A stretch of DNA of 64,000 nucleotides from Kappaphycus alvarezii (taxonomy: Eukaryota > Rhodophyta > Florideophyceae > Gigartinales > Solieriaceae): positions 1 to 64,000 of the forward strand of contig NADL03000512.1 of assembly GCA_002205965.3 (NCBI GenBank), in the 5' to 3' direction. The position numbers and the translations under genes are program-made. Each line of letters begins with the position of its first letter. The first letter of the stretch is position 1. Under the pieces are notes generated by a model. The model was not told the DNA's origin. It did not search any database and saw only the letters and a program-made list of their open reading frames with translations. Below, one piece after another: positions 11,170-24,578 of the stretch.

Positions 11170-12580
11170 TCCAAACAGACGGAAAATACGAAGAACCCTC
11201 CACGACCATGTTGACCACCAACACCACCATAAGTGTCTTGCTACACCTCCGGCATGTGTCTACCCAATCTTACCCGCTCGCTCCTTGATTTGCATCTTAC
11301 ATAACCAGGTCATGTCACGCCTCTGAAAGCAGCCTTAGGGCTGCAGTTCGATATACTCTGGAATTGAGGGGTCGTGTAACGCTAACGGGTACGAAGTAGG
11401 GTTTGTTGAGAGTTTGCGCCAGCAACAAATTTCCACAGTACCTCGTTTTTATCGCACAATGCTTACGGTGTGAACCGTCGCAGTGTACTTATCGATTCCG
11501 TCTGCAATGGCAGCGTTTGGTTTTTGTATTGGTCTTCTATTGTTGAAGGGCCGCAATGCTGGGCCTCCTTTCCCCCGGTTGAGTGCTGAAAGTTGACCGG
11601 TTAGCGAGCTTAGTGCGTTTGTCGATACTGTGCTGCCCATGGCTGAGTGTCCATGCACATTCGGGAGTCACTCTCCGAGTTTGGTGTAGTGCAGCCGGTA
11701 GTGTCTAGGTCGCCCAATTTTTTCCATCCATCTAGGACACAGCGTGGGCCTCGCCCTCCATCCATTTCGGATGTGATGCGTGAAATCGTTTTGTTATGTC
11801 ACGCCGCCTGCTTGTTGACTAGGAGTATACCAGCTACCATGTAGTAGGCGGAAATGCCCAGTTATTCGTATAAAAGATCCTGTCAAATGATTTAAATGCA
11901 AGTTCATACGACTTCTAGCTTTCGGACCACTCGCCATAAACCTACTCCATTTACCCCCTGTCTATGACTGATTTTATGAATATGGACAAAAGCGCAACGG
12001 CTTGTTTGACCAATATGATTCAAAAGGGGGAGGAAAGGGTGACTTGATGACCATAGACAAGCCACGTAGCGTAAACATCTTCATCGGAAAAACAGTAAGC
12101 AGGACTTTCTCCGCGCAGAATAGTGAAATGGATTCAACTAAATATCCACACACGTCGCATAACGGCCAACACAGCCCACAGTTGCATTATCACAGTGCCT
12201 GCAAAACGGAAAGGGGCGTTGAAAGGCTGTGAGCGACTTGTCTACCTACCTGAATGATAAACATGCTGCCTGAAAGGGTAACCTACTTACAGTAAAGTTT
12301 GTAGCATGAGAGTCTTGCCTCGAAAGACTACCCAGTAATGGAAAGCTGCAGCCTGCGTTACTCCCAGTCGAGAAGTGGACTGTGTAGCGTCCACTTTAAG
12401 TGCTTCACGCGTTCAGCACCACCTCAAGAGGAACAAACGTCCACCCACTGTAGTCTACTGCGGCGATCAATGTTTACATGTGAACCGTTCATCATACCAT
12501 TAGATCTCCAATTCAAATACTAAGTAGATACCTGAAATGGCCGACATTACAGTAATGGCAGGCCTTTTTACTAACGGCCG
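11170..12580. other. No supported gene
   Basis: A minus-strand frame at 11658-11449 (Ser/Thr/Asn-rich, 69 residues) and short plus frames exist, but none has a recognisable domain or context. Nothing else was seen. Confidence 0.4.
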
Positions 12581-12583
12581 AAT

Positions 12584-13983
12584 TTAACACAGTGAAGAAA
12601 AAGAATATACGTAAACATGAACTTTTTGCACAAAAACACAATAAAATATTTTTGATACAGTAAAACCACATTTACCAAGTGAAATACTCCTTGCTCTGCT
12701 ATTGAGTAAATCAAGCATTGCAGAAGCCCCCTCCTCCATACGAGCACTACTTCCTAGCTCCGCCGACACCCTTACCCTGCGTTTGGCACGATAACGCTGC
12801 TGGGCCAGTCTGCGTTTTTCTATTTTCTTAAAGCCCACCTCCCTCAATTTTTCCCCGTACAATCTAGCCATCTTACCATCTTCATCACGTAACGGATGCC
12901 ACTTCACATTCAAATTCGTCAAAGCTAAACAAAGCATAAAAAAGGTGTCATACCACCTCTCGTCCCACCTCCAGCGGCTAGCCATCACAGCCCAAAGCGA
13001 GGATAAACGCCCAAAATAATTCTCGACTATAATGCGGTCTGAACTGATCTCCTTATTCACCCTAATCTCTTCAAACGATAGAACACCACCGATAGGCTTC
13101 TTTTTTGGATGAAAAACCCTTGCTACATTCGAGGCTCCCTGGTATCCCTTATCCACCAATATAGCCGAGTTGTTGGGGTATTTTCCTGAAAGAAGTCCCA
13201 TATCCGGAATTTGTTGAAGCTCTTCATTGGTCTTGGAGGTCGAATTGCCATGGAATTGAAGATTTTCATTAAAGATTGTAATGTCTGCGACTGAGCTTGG
13301 GCGATGGGGGAACACCCAATGACTAAGCCATTGGGAAGGACAGAAACCTCAGTCTTGAATCCGAATAGCTTGTGTTTGTTGCTGAAGTATTCCTTGGCTT
13401 CGTAGTGATTTCTATTCGGTCGATTGGTGGTGTGGAAAGTAACGTCAGTTGCATGAAGCGCAAAATTGTAATTCTTGAACGTAGTTCCTTCTTCAACCAA
13501 CCGAGACATTGTAAATACCCTTTCATACTTTTGCACTGCTTTCTCGAACAAAATCGGGCAAATCCTACAGACGAATCCAATCACCATGCGCTCGAATGTG
13601 GGGCCTTTAATCCGGAACATTCGTCCATTAAAGTCTCAGTTACCTCCATGCTTGAGTGTTGAAAGAACAATAAAGAGGACATCCTTCGGTTTTGTTCCAG
13701 ATCTTCGACCTCGGCCTCCTTCATACTGAGCTCGGACGGTTTTTTCTATAATTCGCCATACGGCATCAAATTCCGAAAGAGAAAAGTTAGTAATTACCAT
13801 AAATGCCCCAGATCCTCCTGATTCAACAAAGGTGTCCATAACAGGACAATCTGACTCCTCTCTGTTCGACTCCGACTACGTTTCTTCTGAGTCCTGTAGC
13901 AGTTGGTGCATTCTTTCATGCTGCTCTGCCCTTTTTTCTGCCATAAGGCGTAAAACTCTTGAAGCTGATGGTGCTACTTCCAT
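12584..13983 (-). pseudogene. DDE superfamily transposase (PIF/Harbinger-like), broken
   Basis: Leftward reading starts at an ATG (13983) with a short Arg/Glu-rich N-terminus. An in-frame TAG follows shortly. At about 13626 there is a second in-frame stop (TGA), then FALHATDVTFHTTNRPNRNH (first Asp) and EYFSNKHKLFGFKTEVSV. The frame changes at a CCCCC run near 13310, then SVADITIFNENL, ILVDKGYQGA (second Asp) and IIVENYFGRLSSLW (Glu) follow. The three catalytic acids D, D and E of a DDE_Tnp_4-type nuclease are therefore all present. A basic tail RRLAQQRYRAKRR ends the protein. Two stops and one frameshift make it inactive. I did not find convincing terminal inverted repeats. Confidence 0.85.
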
Positions 13984-14439
13984 TTTGCTGCTTCTATCCC
14001 GAATGGTTCCCTAAGACCGTACAGCCGAACTATTTTATAGGTAAAATTTCATTTTATGTTTGTTGCATTTTTTGCAATGAGAGATTTGGGTGGCGTGGTG
14101 TTTCGGTTTCACAGGTGTTGTAATTGTGTTTTTTTTTGTTTACGTTTTTCCTTTAATTTTAAAGGGGGGTTACAGTAACGAATCTTTTAACTTTATAATT
14201 TTTGAAGGGGTTGGCAATACTTTTTCCCGCAGTGTTAATGTGTTTTGGCGGGAGCATGTACATGTCTCCAAATTAAGTGCAAATCGTGTTTTCAAGCTCG
14301 TGTGAATACTTCTGGACCCTAACCTTGAACGTCTGCTGTTCAGAATGGCCATTTGCGGAACTGTATTGCATAATTTTAGTTCAAGGTAGAGTAAACTATA
14401 GCTTACCACACAGTACTACTGTAATCGTACTCGTCCATG

Positions 14440-15830
14440 CCGGGTTCCCAGTTTTTACATGCTGTTTCGGCCGCCAGCGTCATTGACGATGCACTGGCCC
14501 GCAAACCTTCTGCCGAGTATACTACCCCGTGATCTTCCGCCCTGCTGGGACGCAGGTTCCCCTCGACGATCACGCGGCCGACCTCTGCTCGGCCATTTTT
14601 GGCCGCACAAATCGTCACAACGCCCACTGCAATGCGCTCGCATACCATGTCTTCCGTGCCGCCCGACTTGACTGTCAGTACGAAATCTCCTCATCCCTGA
14701 TACAGAGCCTCGGCCCGCAGATATCCTCCGAAACCCCCCCAACGAAACACAGGCAACCAAGAGTCAACGCCGGCCCGCACCCTACAAAATATCAGAACCG
14801 CTGGTACCAACTCGGTTCTCCACACATAACCCTCACCTCCGCATCCCAGACGCACCCATACCACTTCTACACCACCGTTTCGAATACACGTAACAACCCC
14901 CCATCCCGCTTTCAACGTCGCTTCTCACCCCGCCACGCACCCGCCGTAACACAAATAGGAACATACCCATCCTTCCTCACCTCCCCCATACTCAAGGGGC
15001 ACCCACGTCGCCTCGCCTTACGATTGTTCCTACACTGGTTCCCACATCACCCAGTACCTACGACAACGCCCCACAGAACTGCTACCAGGACCATGGAACT
15101 CCTCCGGAACAACGCCATCACCGACAACCAACTTAAACGATTAGGAAACGCCATCAATGTACTATACACTCAGCGCTAGCGGCAATTTCATTGCATCTCT
15201 CTCCTGTCGCTGGCCCCAAACGGCGGCTAAGATACACAACAAAGTCCAACCGAACAAGATTCTCCGCATGCATTACAGTATTTCTCTTGCAAGATTACCC
15301 CGACAACATAGCCCACTAGTCGGCTTTTATTAGTCAGAAGTTTTAAATAAATGTTCACCACACCGATCCGAGCAACGAAGAGACACGGCCTGTCGCGTGT
15401 GACATTACCGTCGCTTCCTCGTTCGAAGCCACCATCCGCAGCAAGGCCACCTCGGCCGCTGGCGGTGCTGCCGTATTGGCGCACCGTCACAAAGTACGGG
15501 ACCTGGGACGCAAGCTGTCGCGCTGCACCGTCCGACACCAGAACTCTACGTTTCAACCGATTGCCTTTGATTCTCTCGGTGCGTCTACCCTACAAACTAT
15601 TGTATTGCTTGGAGTTAATCCCGCGAATAGCGCGGAGGTATAATACGACTGCAACCGTGACACGTCGGCGTGCGTATCAGCGCCTTAGTTGCATCATCTG
15701 GCCGTCTATCGCTATGGCTATCTGCTCACTCAAGCCTCTGCACGTGACCGAGGTGGGAATCCGGTTACTTCCTAGCCCTGTGGTCGGTTCCTGCAGTGGA
15801 AACCGTAGAAACCATTTGATGTAAACTGTT
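14440..15830 (+). pseudogene. LINE C-terminal copy split by an insertion
   Basis: The left half (about 14455-14727) gives DDHAADLCSAIFGRTNRHNA, DCQYEISSS and, in another frame, EPRPADIL. The right half (from about 15395) resumes with CDITVASSFEATI, GGAAVLAHRHKVRDLGRKLS, QPIAFDSLGAS and a decayed C-terminus ending near 15790. The tail TTCCTGCAGTGGAAACCGTA matches the tail of the 46-kb copy. In that copy the two halves are separated by only ~20 residues, so about 660 bp here is extra. The element is degenerate in frame but its order is clear. Confidence 0.75.
14730..15392. mobile_element. Unidentified ~0.66-kb insertion within a LINE copy
   Basis: This segment interrupts the LINE between the RPADIL block and the DITVASSF block. 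It contains a plus-strand open frame continuing to 15179 that is rich in His, Pro and Thr and ends in a helical-looking LLRNNAITDNQLKRLGNAIN. I do not recognise it, and I could not define terminal repeats or a target duplication. It could be a nested transposon or captured host DNA. Confidence 0.45.
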
Positions 15831-15839
15831 TATGCGTAA

Positions 15840-16930
15840 AGACAAGGTCTTTACAGAAATACTCGAATATTTACAACTTTGGCTGCACTCTTTGCACTAT
15901 TACTAAATCTTTTCTGAATACCATAGAACTTTAGCAAAAAATAATTTTTTCTTTTATTAAAATTTCGCACTATGTCATACTTGGATTTTACGTTGCCGCA
16001 CTGATATTTCGCGTTTAACACTACTTTTTTTGTACCCTCTCTTGTCATATCGAGAAATTTGAGTATTTTCGCTAAAGCTCTATTGAAGTTAATGACAATA
16101 CGATGTGAGCAAAAATGATCCGAATAGAATAACTTTGAAATTTGCTGATTCACAGTCGAGGGGTATCGTGCGATACAGTGCGACACCTGAGAGATTATCA
16201 AACCTCCGCACATTTCGGCATCCTTCCGCTATGGTCCCCGTTACATGTGTTGAAATTTCACGGGATTCCCGCAGCTCGATGAACCTCTAGAGAGCGACCG
16301 GGCGCATAGCACTGCTGACTCCGTCACAGGAAACCCATCTGATATCATCCCGGTCTCCAGTACTCAGCATGGTACTCCAGTCATCCGCTATAGCGTACGA
16401 CCTACCAATCTCAACTGAATAGCTTTTGGCCTTAAGGGCAGTCCCGTCAGTGCATGCCCTGCATCGATGCCCTGCCACTCCGACCACTGTCGGACTTAAG
16501 TACCGATCGTCCTCTCAACTGGGGTCGAGTTGATTAACCCTTGAATTAGAATAAATTCAAAGGGGATCCCATAATGACTAACCTATAATACACATAAAAT
16601 TAAAGGGGTGTTACACCGTGACAGCCTTCAAACCTGGCGGGAGCGTGGCTCAACCGCCAAATAATAACCAAATACTTGATTTGCGCTCCTCTAATTTGAA
16701 GACCTGCACCCTAGCTAGCGAGTAATTCTTGAAAAACAGGCTTGTATCATATCGTCAGCGCACCCTTTTGATTGACTGGAAATTGACTCAAACAAATGCT
16801 GAGTCTGATACCTGAGTATGAGTCACGCTTTGTCACGCTGTTTACCGCCAACATAACGCCGTTGCATCAGTATAAATATCAATGTTGGTGATACTTTGTA
16901 AGTATTTGTACAATTGCCGAACTAAAGAAG
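15840..16930. other. No supported gene
   Basis: AT-rich at first, then mixed. A 66-residue minus frame (16487-16287) has CRACTDGTALKAKS but no recognised family. TATAAATA at about 16871 lies ~65 bp upstream of the start at 16937 and could be a TATA box. Confidence 0.35.
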
Positions 16931-16936
16931 AGGATT

Positions 16937-17571
16937 ATGGTCACTGAAATTCGAGAAAAAATCTCTAATATCTACAACCCTGGGTCAAACGAAAGGCTTA
17001 TTAATGCAGCCATAGATGAAGCCTGCGGTTTTGTTTCATCAAATCAGCTTGCCTGCCAAATACAAAAAGGAAATAATTTAATGGACCAATCTATTGATAA
17101 TTCTGTGGATTAAATTTACGGACACATTAAGAAAGTGGGGATTGACGATATGGAAATTTTTAACGAAAAAAATGTGAAGATAATGAAGACACACCACATC
17201 TTGATGACCAGGTATATCTAGAACACATACTAATATATTCCGAAAACAATTCTATTTATTCTGAACATTTAGTCCACATTAAGGTGGAAGAAAATGATGC
17301 AGTTGATGCCCATGAAAATAAGTTACTACCTGGAACGGAATTGAAGTCTTCCGAACAAAAAGATTTAGAGGTCTATCACGAAAGACTTGGATCCAAGGAA
17401 TTTCTACTCCATCAAGCATCTGGACTTCCATCTCATATTATTTCTAATATATACAGCACTGGTCATATAAGTCATTTTTATACAAAATTAGAATTTTTGG
17501 ATGATGGGAAATATTATAACACCGCGTCGATAGCACCACACGGAAACGAAGAGCAGGAGAGAAAAATTTAA
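16937..17571 (+). pseudogene. Unidentified acidic protein, broken
   Basis: An ATG at 16937 opens 58 codons, ending in TAA at 17111-17113. The same frame continues for ~20 codons, then an AAAAAA run near 17167 shifts to another frame, which stays open to the stop at 17569-17571. The combined ~210 residues are rich in Glu, Asp, Ile and Asn (for example EHILIYSENNSIYSEHLVH and LLHQASGLPSHIISNIY). I do not recognise a family. Open frames that join across one stop and one indel suggest a decayed gene or transposon ORF in otherwise stop-rich AT DNA. Confidence 0.4.
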
Positions 17572-17599
17572 GAACTGACTACGACTCTTGTTCTCTGAT

Positions 17600-20500
17600 G
17601 ATAATTAGAATTCTTTTATCAATCGCAACAATTTTGAAATGGAATTTATGAGGAGTTGATGTCAAGTCAGTATTTCTGCAATCAGGATCAGCAATAAGTG
17701 ATGTGAAATTTTACAAGCTTGGTACCAACGTACATACCCTTGGATCTTTTAATTTATATGGATCCACACACATGATATCCTAAAATTATGTATATTTGAC
17801 GGATGTGAGCAAAACTTTATCATGTGATTAATTTTATTCAACAGGATAATAATATATACGTACTATATTTTCCAAAGGGGGAGTAGTGCGAAAATTGAAA
17901 AAATATTCTATAAGTATTGTAAAACTATTTAATTTGTTTTCCATATCGAATGCAGTGATGAAAAATTGTGGAACAATGTTTTATCAGAGGCGCACAATTT
18001 TAATTTATTGTGAATCATCGAAAAATAATTCTACATATTTTCAATTGCCCGTGTATTATACTATTTTACACGTGAAGCAATTTTTATGTATGTCCTTTGG
18101 CTTTTAAATTCCATGGGTATAATTAATGGAATTATTATACCAGAAAATTATTATTTGGATGCTCACCTGGAAAATTATTCCATGCTTATTACTTGGCATG
18201 AATTTGGTCTACAAAAATTATTATACTGCCGGAATCACCTTTTTAGCTTTTCTACTCCGATCTACAGTATAAAAAGCCTTAGATTGCTAGAAAAATTCAG
18301 CAACCCTCGGGCCATCGAACCATCCGCGTCGATCAGCTATCAATAAATATTGGTTTTCTTATTATTACTATTCTAAGTTCTATTCAGGATTTTTTTCATT
18401 TATGTCGGAATTATCTATTTTGGATCTACGAATTTCATTTAAGTTCTATGTTTATGGGTACAGATCGCATTTACCTCCCTTCAAGGCCGAAATTCTCTCG
18501 GGATCTCCGGACAGCTCCATGGACTGATGGTAAAGGTTTTCAAGAAAAGTATTTTTATGCTGTTCGAAAATGGAAATCTTTCCATGATTCATTGCCATTA
18601 AAATAGTAATAAGGTTGTTAGGGCGGTAAAAGGTCTACTTCTTCAATCCCACTTATATAGAAGAGCTCTTGACCTTTGTAAGAAAATTACAGACATATTA
18701 ACCATGGTCAGAAGTTCCGGTCTGTTCACCGGAAGCTTCAACCATCAGTTCAACCATCGATTACCTCTTGTGCGCCCAAACCCACACATATTGTACCATC
18801 GCAACACCTAGGCAGGCTTCGTCGCGTAATTGTGCTATGCCCTCGGAAGTAACTACAAGAGAGAAGCTTTCAACTTCTCCAATAATAAGTCAAGAATAAC
18901 CAGAGTGAACGCGTTTTTGAGGTTAGCAGTGAGCGTTAAGTGTGCAAAGGAGTCTTTGAACTGGCCGTATAATCTTCTCGTAACGTAAAAACAGGTCTCA
19001 GTTCCTCGCGGGGTCGCTCTGCAATACTATTTTTAATCTTGCAAAAAATAACTAAACAGCTGCGATAAACAGGATAGAACCTTCTGCATCAATTTTCGCG
19101 ACTTCTGCAAGTCTTCGATATGCTTGTAGTAAAGAACGATGCTACCGAGAGAAACAGAGCAAATAGAGAATTTATATTTAATGGTTGATTTTGAGGCAAC
19201 ATTTGTGTCAACTGCAATAACAGGTGGTGAATATCTTGTATAATCACTTGTTTGGGTGAACAGGATAGATAATGACGCTTTAGGAGCAGATGGCGCAGAT
19301 TATAAGGTAGGAAACTATAAAGGGACACGGTGAGGGTTTAATCCGTAGAATGATATGATCGAACAATATAAAGAGCTTTATTTTAACTGCGAAGTACATA
19401 TAAAGAGAGTAGCACACTCATAGCTCTACTCGGAAAAAGCTAATGAAAATCTGCCATTGTGGGTTCTATGTTTTTCTATGGCATGGGGAGATTTATGGTT
19501 GACTTAAGTTAATAGTGCGTCAGAGTAGGGAGAGAACGGAGGTTTGGAACAGTTAGCAAAGGGGTTATAATGGCGCAAAGAAAATGTTGTACAGGCCTCG
19601 CCACTACTGTTAATTTACCGCAATTTACGGCTAATCAGGAGATATAAGCCTAGAAGCCGTAAATTCGATTTACTTTGGACATGTTGGACCTCAAATATTA
19701 GCTGTGGGGATGTAAAATGACGGTTAGCACATATGAAAGCAAGTTTAGTGTTAAAATCTCTGTGGGCCGTTTTTGTTACTATGCATGGGTTTAAGAAAGG
19801 ATGAAATTAAAGATATTCAAACTTTCTGAGGAATGATACGGGAAAATGAAGAGTATCACAACTTTACAAAAAGCTCTAATTTTCGGAAACTACACTAAAA
19901 CATTTATTGTTTTACTGGATACAGATATAATTTTTATATGGCATTCAATTGTTGATAATAGCGGAGAAACAATTACATGGAATTTTTTACGATAGTGTCA
20001 GTCTATTTTGTCAAATGTTACTAATTAAGCTGCTTAAATCTCACCGAATCAAGAAATTTGGGAATATTTACCGATATGGGCCATATCGGGAAGTTCTACG
20101 ACTTGGACATGTATTTATCATTTTCGTATTTCTTTTTGATTATTTAAGTTACTTTAAGGTAAAGTTTTAAAATTATCTAATTCTACAAGTAGCTGCCCAG
20201 AAAGTATTTCCCACGAATTAAATGTTTGGTTCGACTATTGCTTTGGAAGGATAAAGATGTGTTGAAAAAAATTCAATATGTTTACGGTTCCATAAAAATG
20301 AAAACAGAGTGCAAATAGAAATATATTTCAGAAAAGTAGATTTCGAAGACCAGTAAAAAGATTCTTTGGGATCAGTATTGAGTATAGATATATATGTTCG
20401 GGTGAAAATTCATGCTGCTGGTAACTAGTACTATGTATGAAAAAAATACACAAATGTTTGTTAGTTTTTATTTCAAATAAATATATATTAATAAGTAGGA

Positions 20501-23400
20501 GTGTTTAAACTATTTCAGATTTCTGGCAAATCGTATGCTCAAAGTGCAAGTATCAAATTCGTGCTTAAAACATAGTTTACCACTGAAAATGCATGAAGAA
20601 TTTTAAAGAAGAGAAAAGGACTTTGAATCTACACCAGGATGTGTATTGTTCCCAATTAACTTACGTTAATTCATAGTTTCACAGAAGTTAAATTTCCGTT
20701 TACATAAAGTATCTGATACTTCACTAAAAATTTTTGAATCGTACAGAAAAAATTTACTGGGTAAAACACAGGCACTTTCGGCCTCATTTTTTCGCTATTT
20801 TATTTAATACATAATAGCGTGTACTATAATATATTTAAGATCCGAAAATTTCTCACAGAATTTACACATCAGATAACGCAAAAGTTTCAAAATTTACTTA
20901 AAATTGTACCAAAATGACAAAAAAGTATTATTATAGCTTCTGAAAAGACAAATATGAAATTATTCCGTCTTGGGTAGAGAAATTTTCCTATTTTATAGCT
21001 GTTTTCGTCCAATAATGTATAAGAGAGTTAATTTTGAAGTTTTGAGACAGGTGATACGAGACAAAATTTCACACAGTTGAAGAATAAAAATGCATAGAAT
21101 AGATGCGACAATATGTATATCAGTCTGACTAACTGAGAAGTACTTGAGTTTCGGCCATTTCGAGCATTTAATTCAGTCATTGTGTAAATTTATTTCATGG
21201 AAAATTCAACATTCGAAAAAAATTATGTAAAACGTCGGAAGCTGAAAGATGAAAACAGGAGCTCAATATTGTGCGAATGAAAAGTGTTTAAAATATTAGT
21301 ACAATGGGTGTTACAGAATAATCTATGGATTCGATGAGAACATTGCAGTGCACATTATTCTTGTAAATGTTACTTTCTTATTCTTCTTCTCTATTTCATT
21401 AACATCACTAAACTCTTTAGAAAGATTCAATGCTAAGCGTCTTATTGTTGTTGAACTCCGAAATAATCACATGAATACTCTGATAAATGGTGCAGGAGTT
21501 TTTGTCGCAGTACGTTTGCTCATCATTCGTCTACTTCCTACTGTAGGTGCAAACCGCAATGTCATTGGAAAAATTCGAGTTGGGATGGGGTTGCAAAACG
21601 CTGTATATTTCGAAGCGGGACATACTACGGACGCTGCGCACATTGACCAGATTTTTTAGCCAATATTTCACTGCTTGAGTATCGACTGAGAGTCGCGACC
21701 GCAACCGGCTACTAGTGTGGCGCTAAAGATCAATGTAGCTCAATTGAGGCTCGTGCTAGGCTGCCATCCCCTCGTCTGCTGGATTGAATCTCCTCGCGAG
21801 TTTGTTCGTTTCTTAAGGCAAAAATTCTCCAGCTGCATCGAGTTAAAACAAAATACGTCTTATCTGTAATTTTTTCACTTTTCATCTAGCAGTTTTTGAT
21901 GCTTGAATAAAGAATTTCGTCAAAGAGGGACAAGATGAGTGAAACATATCTAATACCTTACAAATAATGAAATACTTATTATAAGTGAAAATTGATTACC
22001 TCATACCGGGGAACAGGGAGAGTGTAATCTTTGGAGAAGAATATCAAAATATCCACCACAGGTTTACGATTCTGTCCTTACAGCCTAAAATTCCATAAAA
22101 ATCAGAACGTTGCAAAAAGAATGAGATAAACCAACAGATACAACATAAGCACAAACTGGAAACCAGGACTCGAATAATAATGAAAATTTCAAGAGCAATG
22201 ATTTCACTTTACGAGAAGCCAAAGAAAAATAAATTCAATTTACAAAAAATGGTACAATTTGACAAAAAGAAGCTAAATTTAATTTCAGAGAAATTGTTGG
22301 CAGATGGAAAATGCTGAAAGTTTGGCGTCAAAGAAGTCATCATAAGTAGCTAAGCCGATCCGCAGTATTTGCAAAGGCCTAGTTTATTTTGGCAGCGTAA
22401 ATGATTGTCTTTGCAAAGTTTTCTAAACAAAAAAATACTTGAAGTAGAGGACATAAATTTTGAAATGATGAAACAAGAAGAAATGGAAGGGTTCTAGATC
22501 ATGTTGAGGTGAAATTAAGTTATAACTGCACTTTTCGGTACGGGGAACTCGACTTAAATTTGAATCTCTGTGCAGAAACGAGACGCTCTCTATCACAATT
22601 CAGGACCAATAAAAAGGGATTTTAACAGTCTTACTGAAAATTTTAACTAAGTACCATCAAAGAATATTTTCATAGATGTATCCTCGAGAGCACGGAATTT
22701 TGGGAAAATTTACTCGCCTCAATGATATTTAATGCGCTCTACAACTCAGATTATATGTGTTTATACCTAACGGGAATATATATTTAAAAATAAAGATGCG
22801 TATACATTGCTTCTACTGAAAGAAATATCCAACTAGGTGGAAAATATTTGGGTAGATGATTTTGCTGAGGAATATTGTAGCCGGTCATTCGTTTCCAGGA
22901 ATAAATAAAAATAGTTGCGCCTTAACTTAAAGTAGGACGAAGAACCCATACAAATATAATTTCAATCAGAAAAGTTGCGCAAAATTCCTACAGCCATAAC
23001 AGCGGCTACCTCAACTCGAACTCTTTTTATAACGGGAATTTGAAAGGGAAATTTCAATGAACAAATGAAGGGATTATGAGAACGGGTTACTGAAATTTTA
23101 ATTCGGGGAACAGTGGACCTTGTTTTGTCTTGTTTTTGAATTAATTAAATATACAGAATGATTTAACAATAGCCGAAAAGAACGCTGGTTAATGGGAAAT
23201 ATTTAGACATTGCTACTTGCCTCTCTTTCTGCTTGCAAGGTACGCAAACACGCCAGGTCCTGGCTCTCCGCCTTTCGGCCTAGTATCTTGTGCCATTTCT
23301 GCATTTTTGCATGCCAGTTCCCCATCCAGTAAAGACATTACCCTCGATTGTTTTCAGGTCCCCTTAATTGCCCCCGCAATAGATAAGTAAAGTCTTCCTC
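17600..23400. other. AT-rich stretch with no supported gene
   Basis: About 5.8 kb of AT-rich sequence with frequent stops in all frames. The longest frames (for example 21348-21659 plus, 103 residues, and 19328-19089 minus, 79 residues) have no recognisable domain. I saw no tandem array or terminal repeats. Confidence 0.5.
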
Positions 23401-23410
23401 GCTCCCTCTC

Positions 23411-23859
23411 TTAATATATTTCAAAACGCTGAATATATACTGTTACATTGGTTGTCGCAGATGTGGAAAAGGATACTAGGCGTCCTGCTGTGGATCCCGG
23501 AACCCACGTTGAATACAGAACAAGGCCGAATATCAGGGATATAGGAAGTAGTAGAGGGACTGAATACTTCGACGTCAAATTTTTGAACCCTCCGACACCT
23601 TTCCGTAGGAACGCCCGATGCTTCAAACCTCTCAAAACTGCAGATAGAGCCACAAAAAACAGAAGATACTAGTTTTTCATCCCCATAAGACATGACCCAG
23701 GCTATTCCCGATGACCTTATCCACACTCGTAGTATGAATCCCAGAAGCATACATGTTTTTAACGGACATGACTAGAAATATGTCTGTACGAGTCATGAGT
23801 TGCTGACTTTGCGCCAGCCTGCTGATGAGAGCGCCAGATTGATTTATTTCTATACCCAT
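23411..23859 (-). pseudogene. Unidentified open region, two overlapping frames
   Basis: One minus frame (23859-23677) reads INQSGALISRLAQSQQLMTR and VDKVIGNSLGHVLWG. A second frame (overlapping, to 23421) continues with ERFEASGVPTERCRRVQKFD and IPDIRPCSVFNVGSG. The texture is protein-like and the frames abut, as after an indel. No family is recognised. It is the leftmost of the minus-strand open regions at 23.4-27.8 kb. Confidence 0.35.
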
Positions 23860-23952
23860 ACAACTACTCTGAGCATTTCGTTAAATAGCCGGATAGGGTA
23901 TTTCTACGGTAAAGCACCCAATTACTTCCTCCTTGCCTGAATCTCTGGTGCC

Positions 23953-23996
23953 AGCCAGGAGCGGTCTAGCTGCCAGCAGCTAGAACGTTCCTGGCT
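23953..23996. repeat. Stem-loop, 20-nt arms
   Basis: Arms 23953-23972 and 23977-23996 pair with two mismatches around the 4-nt loop CCAG; the left arm begins AGCCAGGA and the right arm ends TCCTGGCT. It is non-coding and could be a foldback remnant. Confidence 0.65.
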
Positions 23997-24250
23997 AAGT
24001 GTTCTTCCGTGGCATTGGGCAGTTCAATTTTGCTTGGCAACGTCTCTTTCACTCTCTCGCCCCACCCTTCTTCCCATTTATTAAGCACACCACGAAGACT
24101 AGAACTATACGTCTAAAGAGTCGTTTTATTACCAGGCGTGCCTTTTCGGACTAACGTAGATTCATTTTACTGTTGCAAATAGCAGTGAATGTGAAGAGCT
24201 TCACTATAGGACCAAAACAGTCTTCGTTTTAACATAGGAATATCACGAAA

Positions 24251-24578
24251 ATGGTAGAAGCTGGACTCCATACAAAGTTAATTCTTACTGTGAATAGAAT
24301 AGGGTGCAGTGTAAAGCAGAAAGATAAGATCTGCCAAAAGCAAGTCTCAGTTGGATCGAACTACATCCGCTGGATGTCGATTGAAAATTATATTTCGTTC
24401 TATACTTGTAAGACACGGGAATGGTCTGCCGTACGGGTTTATCCAAAAGAATAACTACACCACTGTAGGACTTGGGGCAGTTTGCGGAGAAATTTCAATT
24501 TCCGGGAAAATTGTCGAAAAAGTGGCCTCAATTATGCAATTTACATTGGAAGTTAGTTTACAATACGTCGTACATTAG
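24251..24578 (+). pseudogene. Unidentified open region, two overlapping frames
   Basis: An ATG at 24251 opens 67 codons to 24454 (AGLHTKLILTVNRIGCSVKQ). A second, overlapping frame stays open to 24578 (TTVGLGAVCGEISISGKIVE). Together they resemble one ~105-residue protein broken by an indel near 24440. No family is recognised; it lies opposite in strand to its neighbours. Confidence 0.3.
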
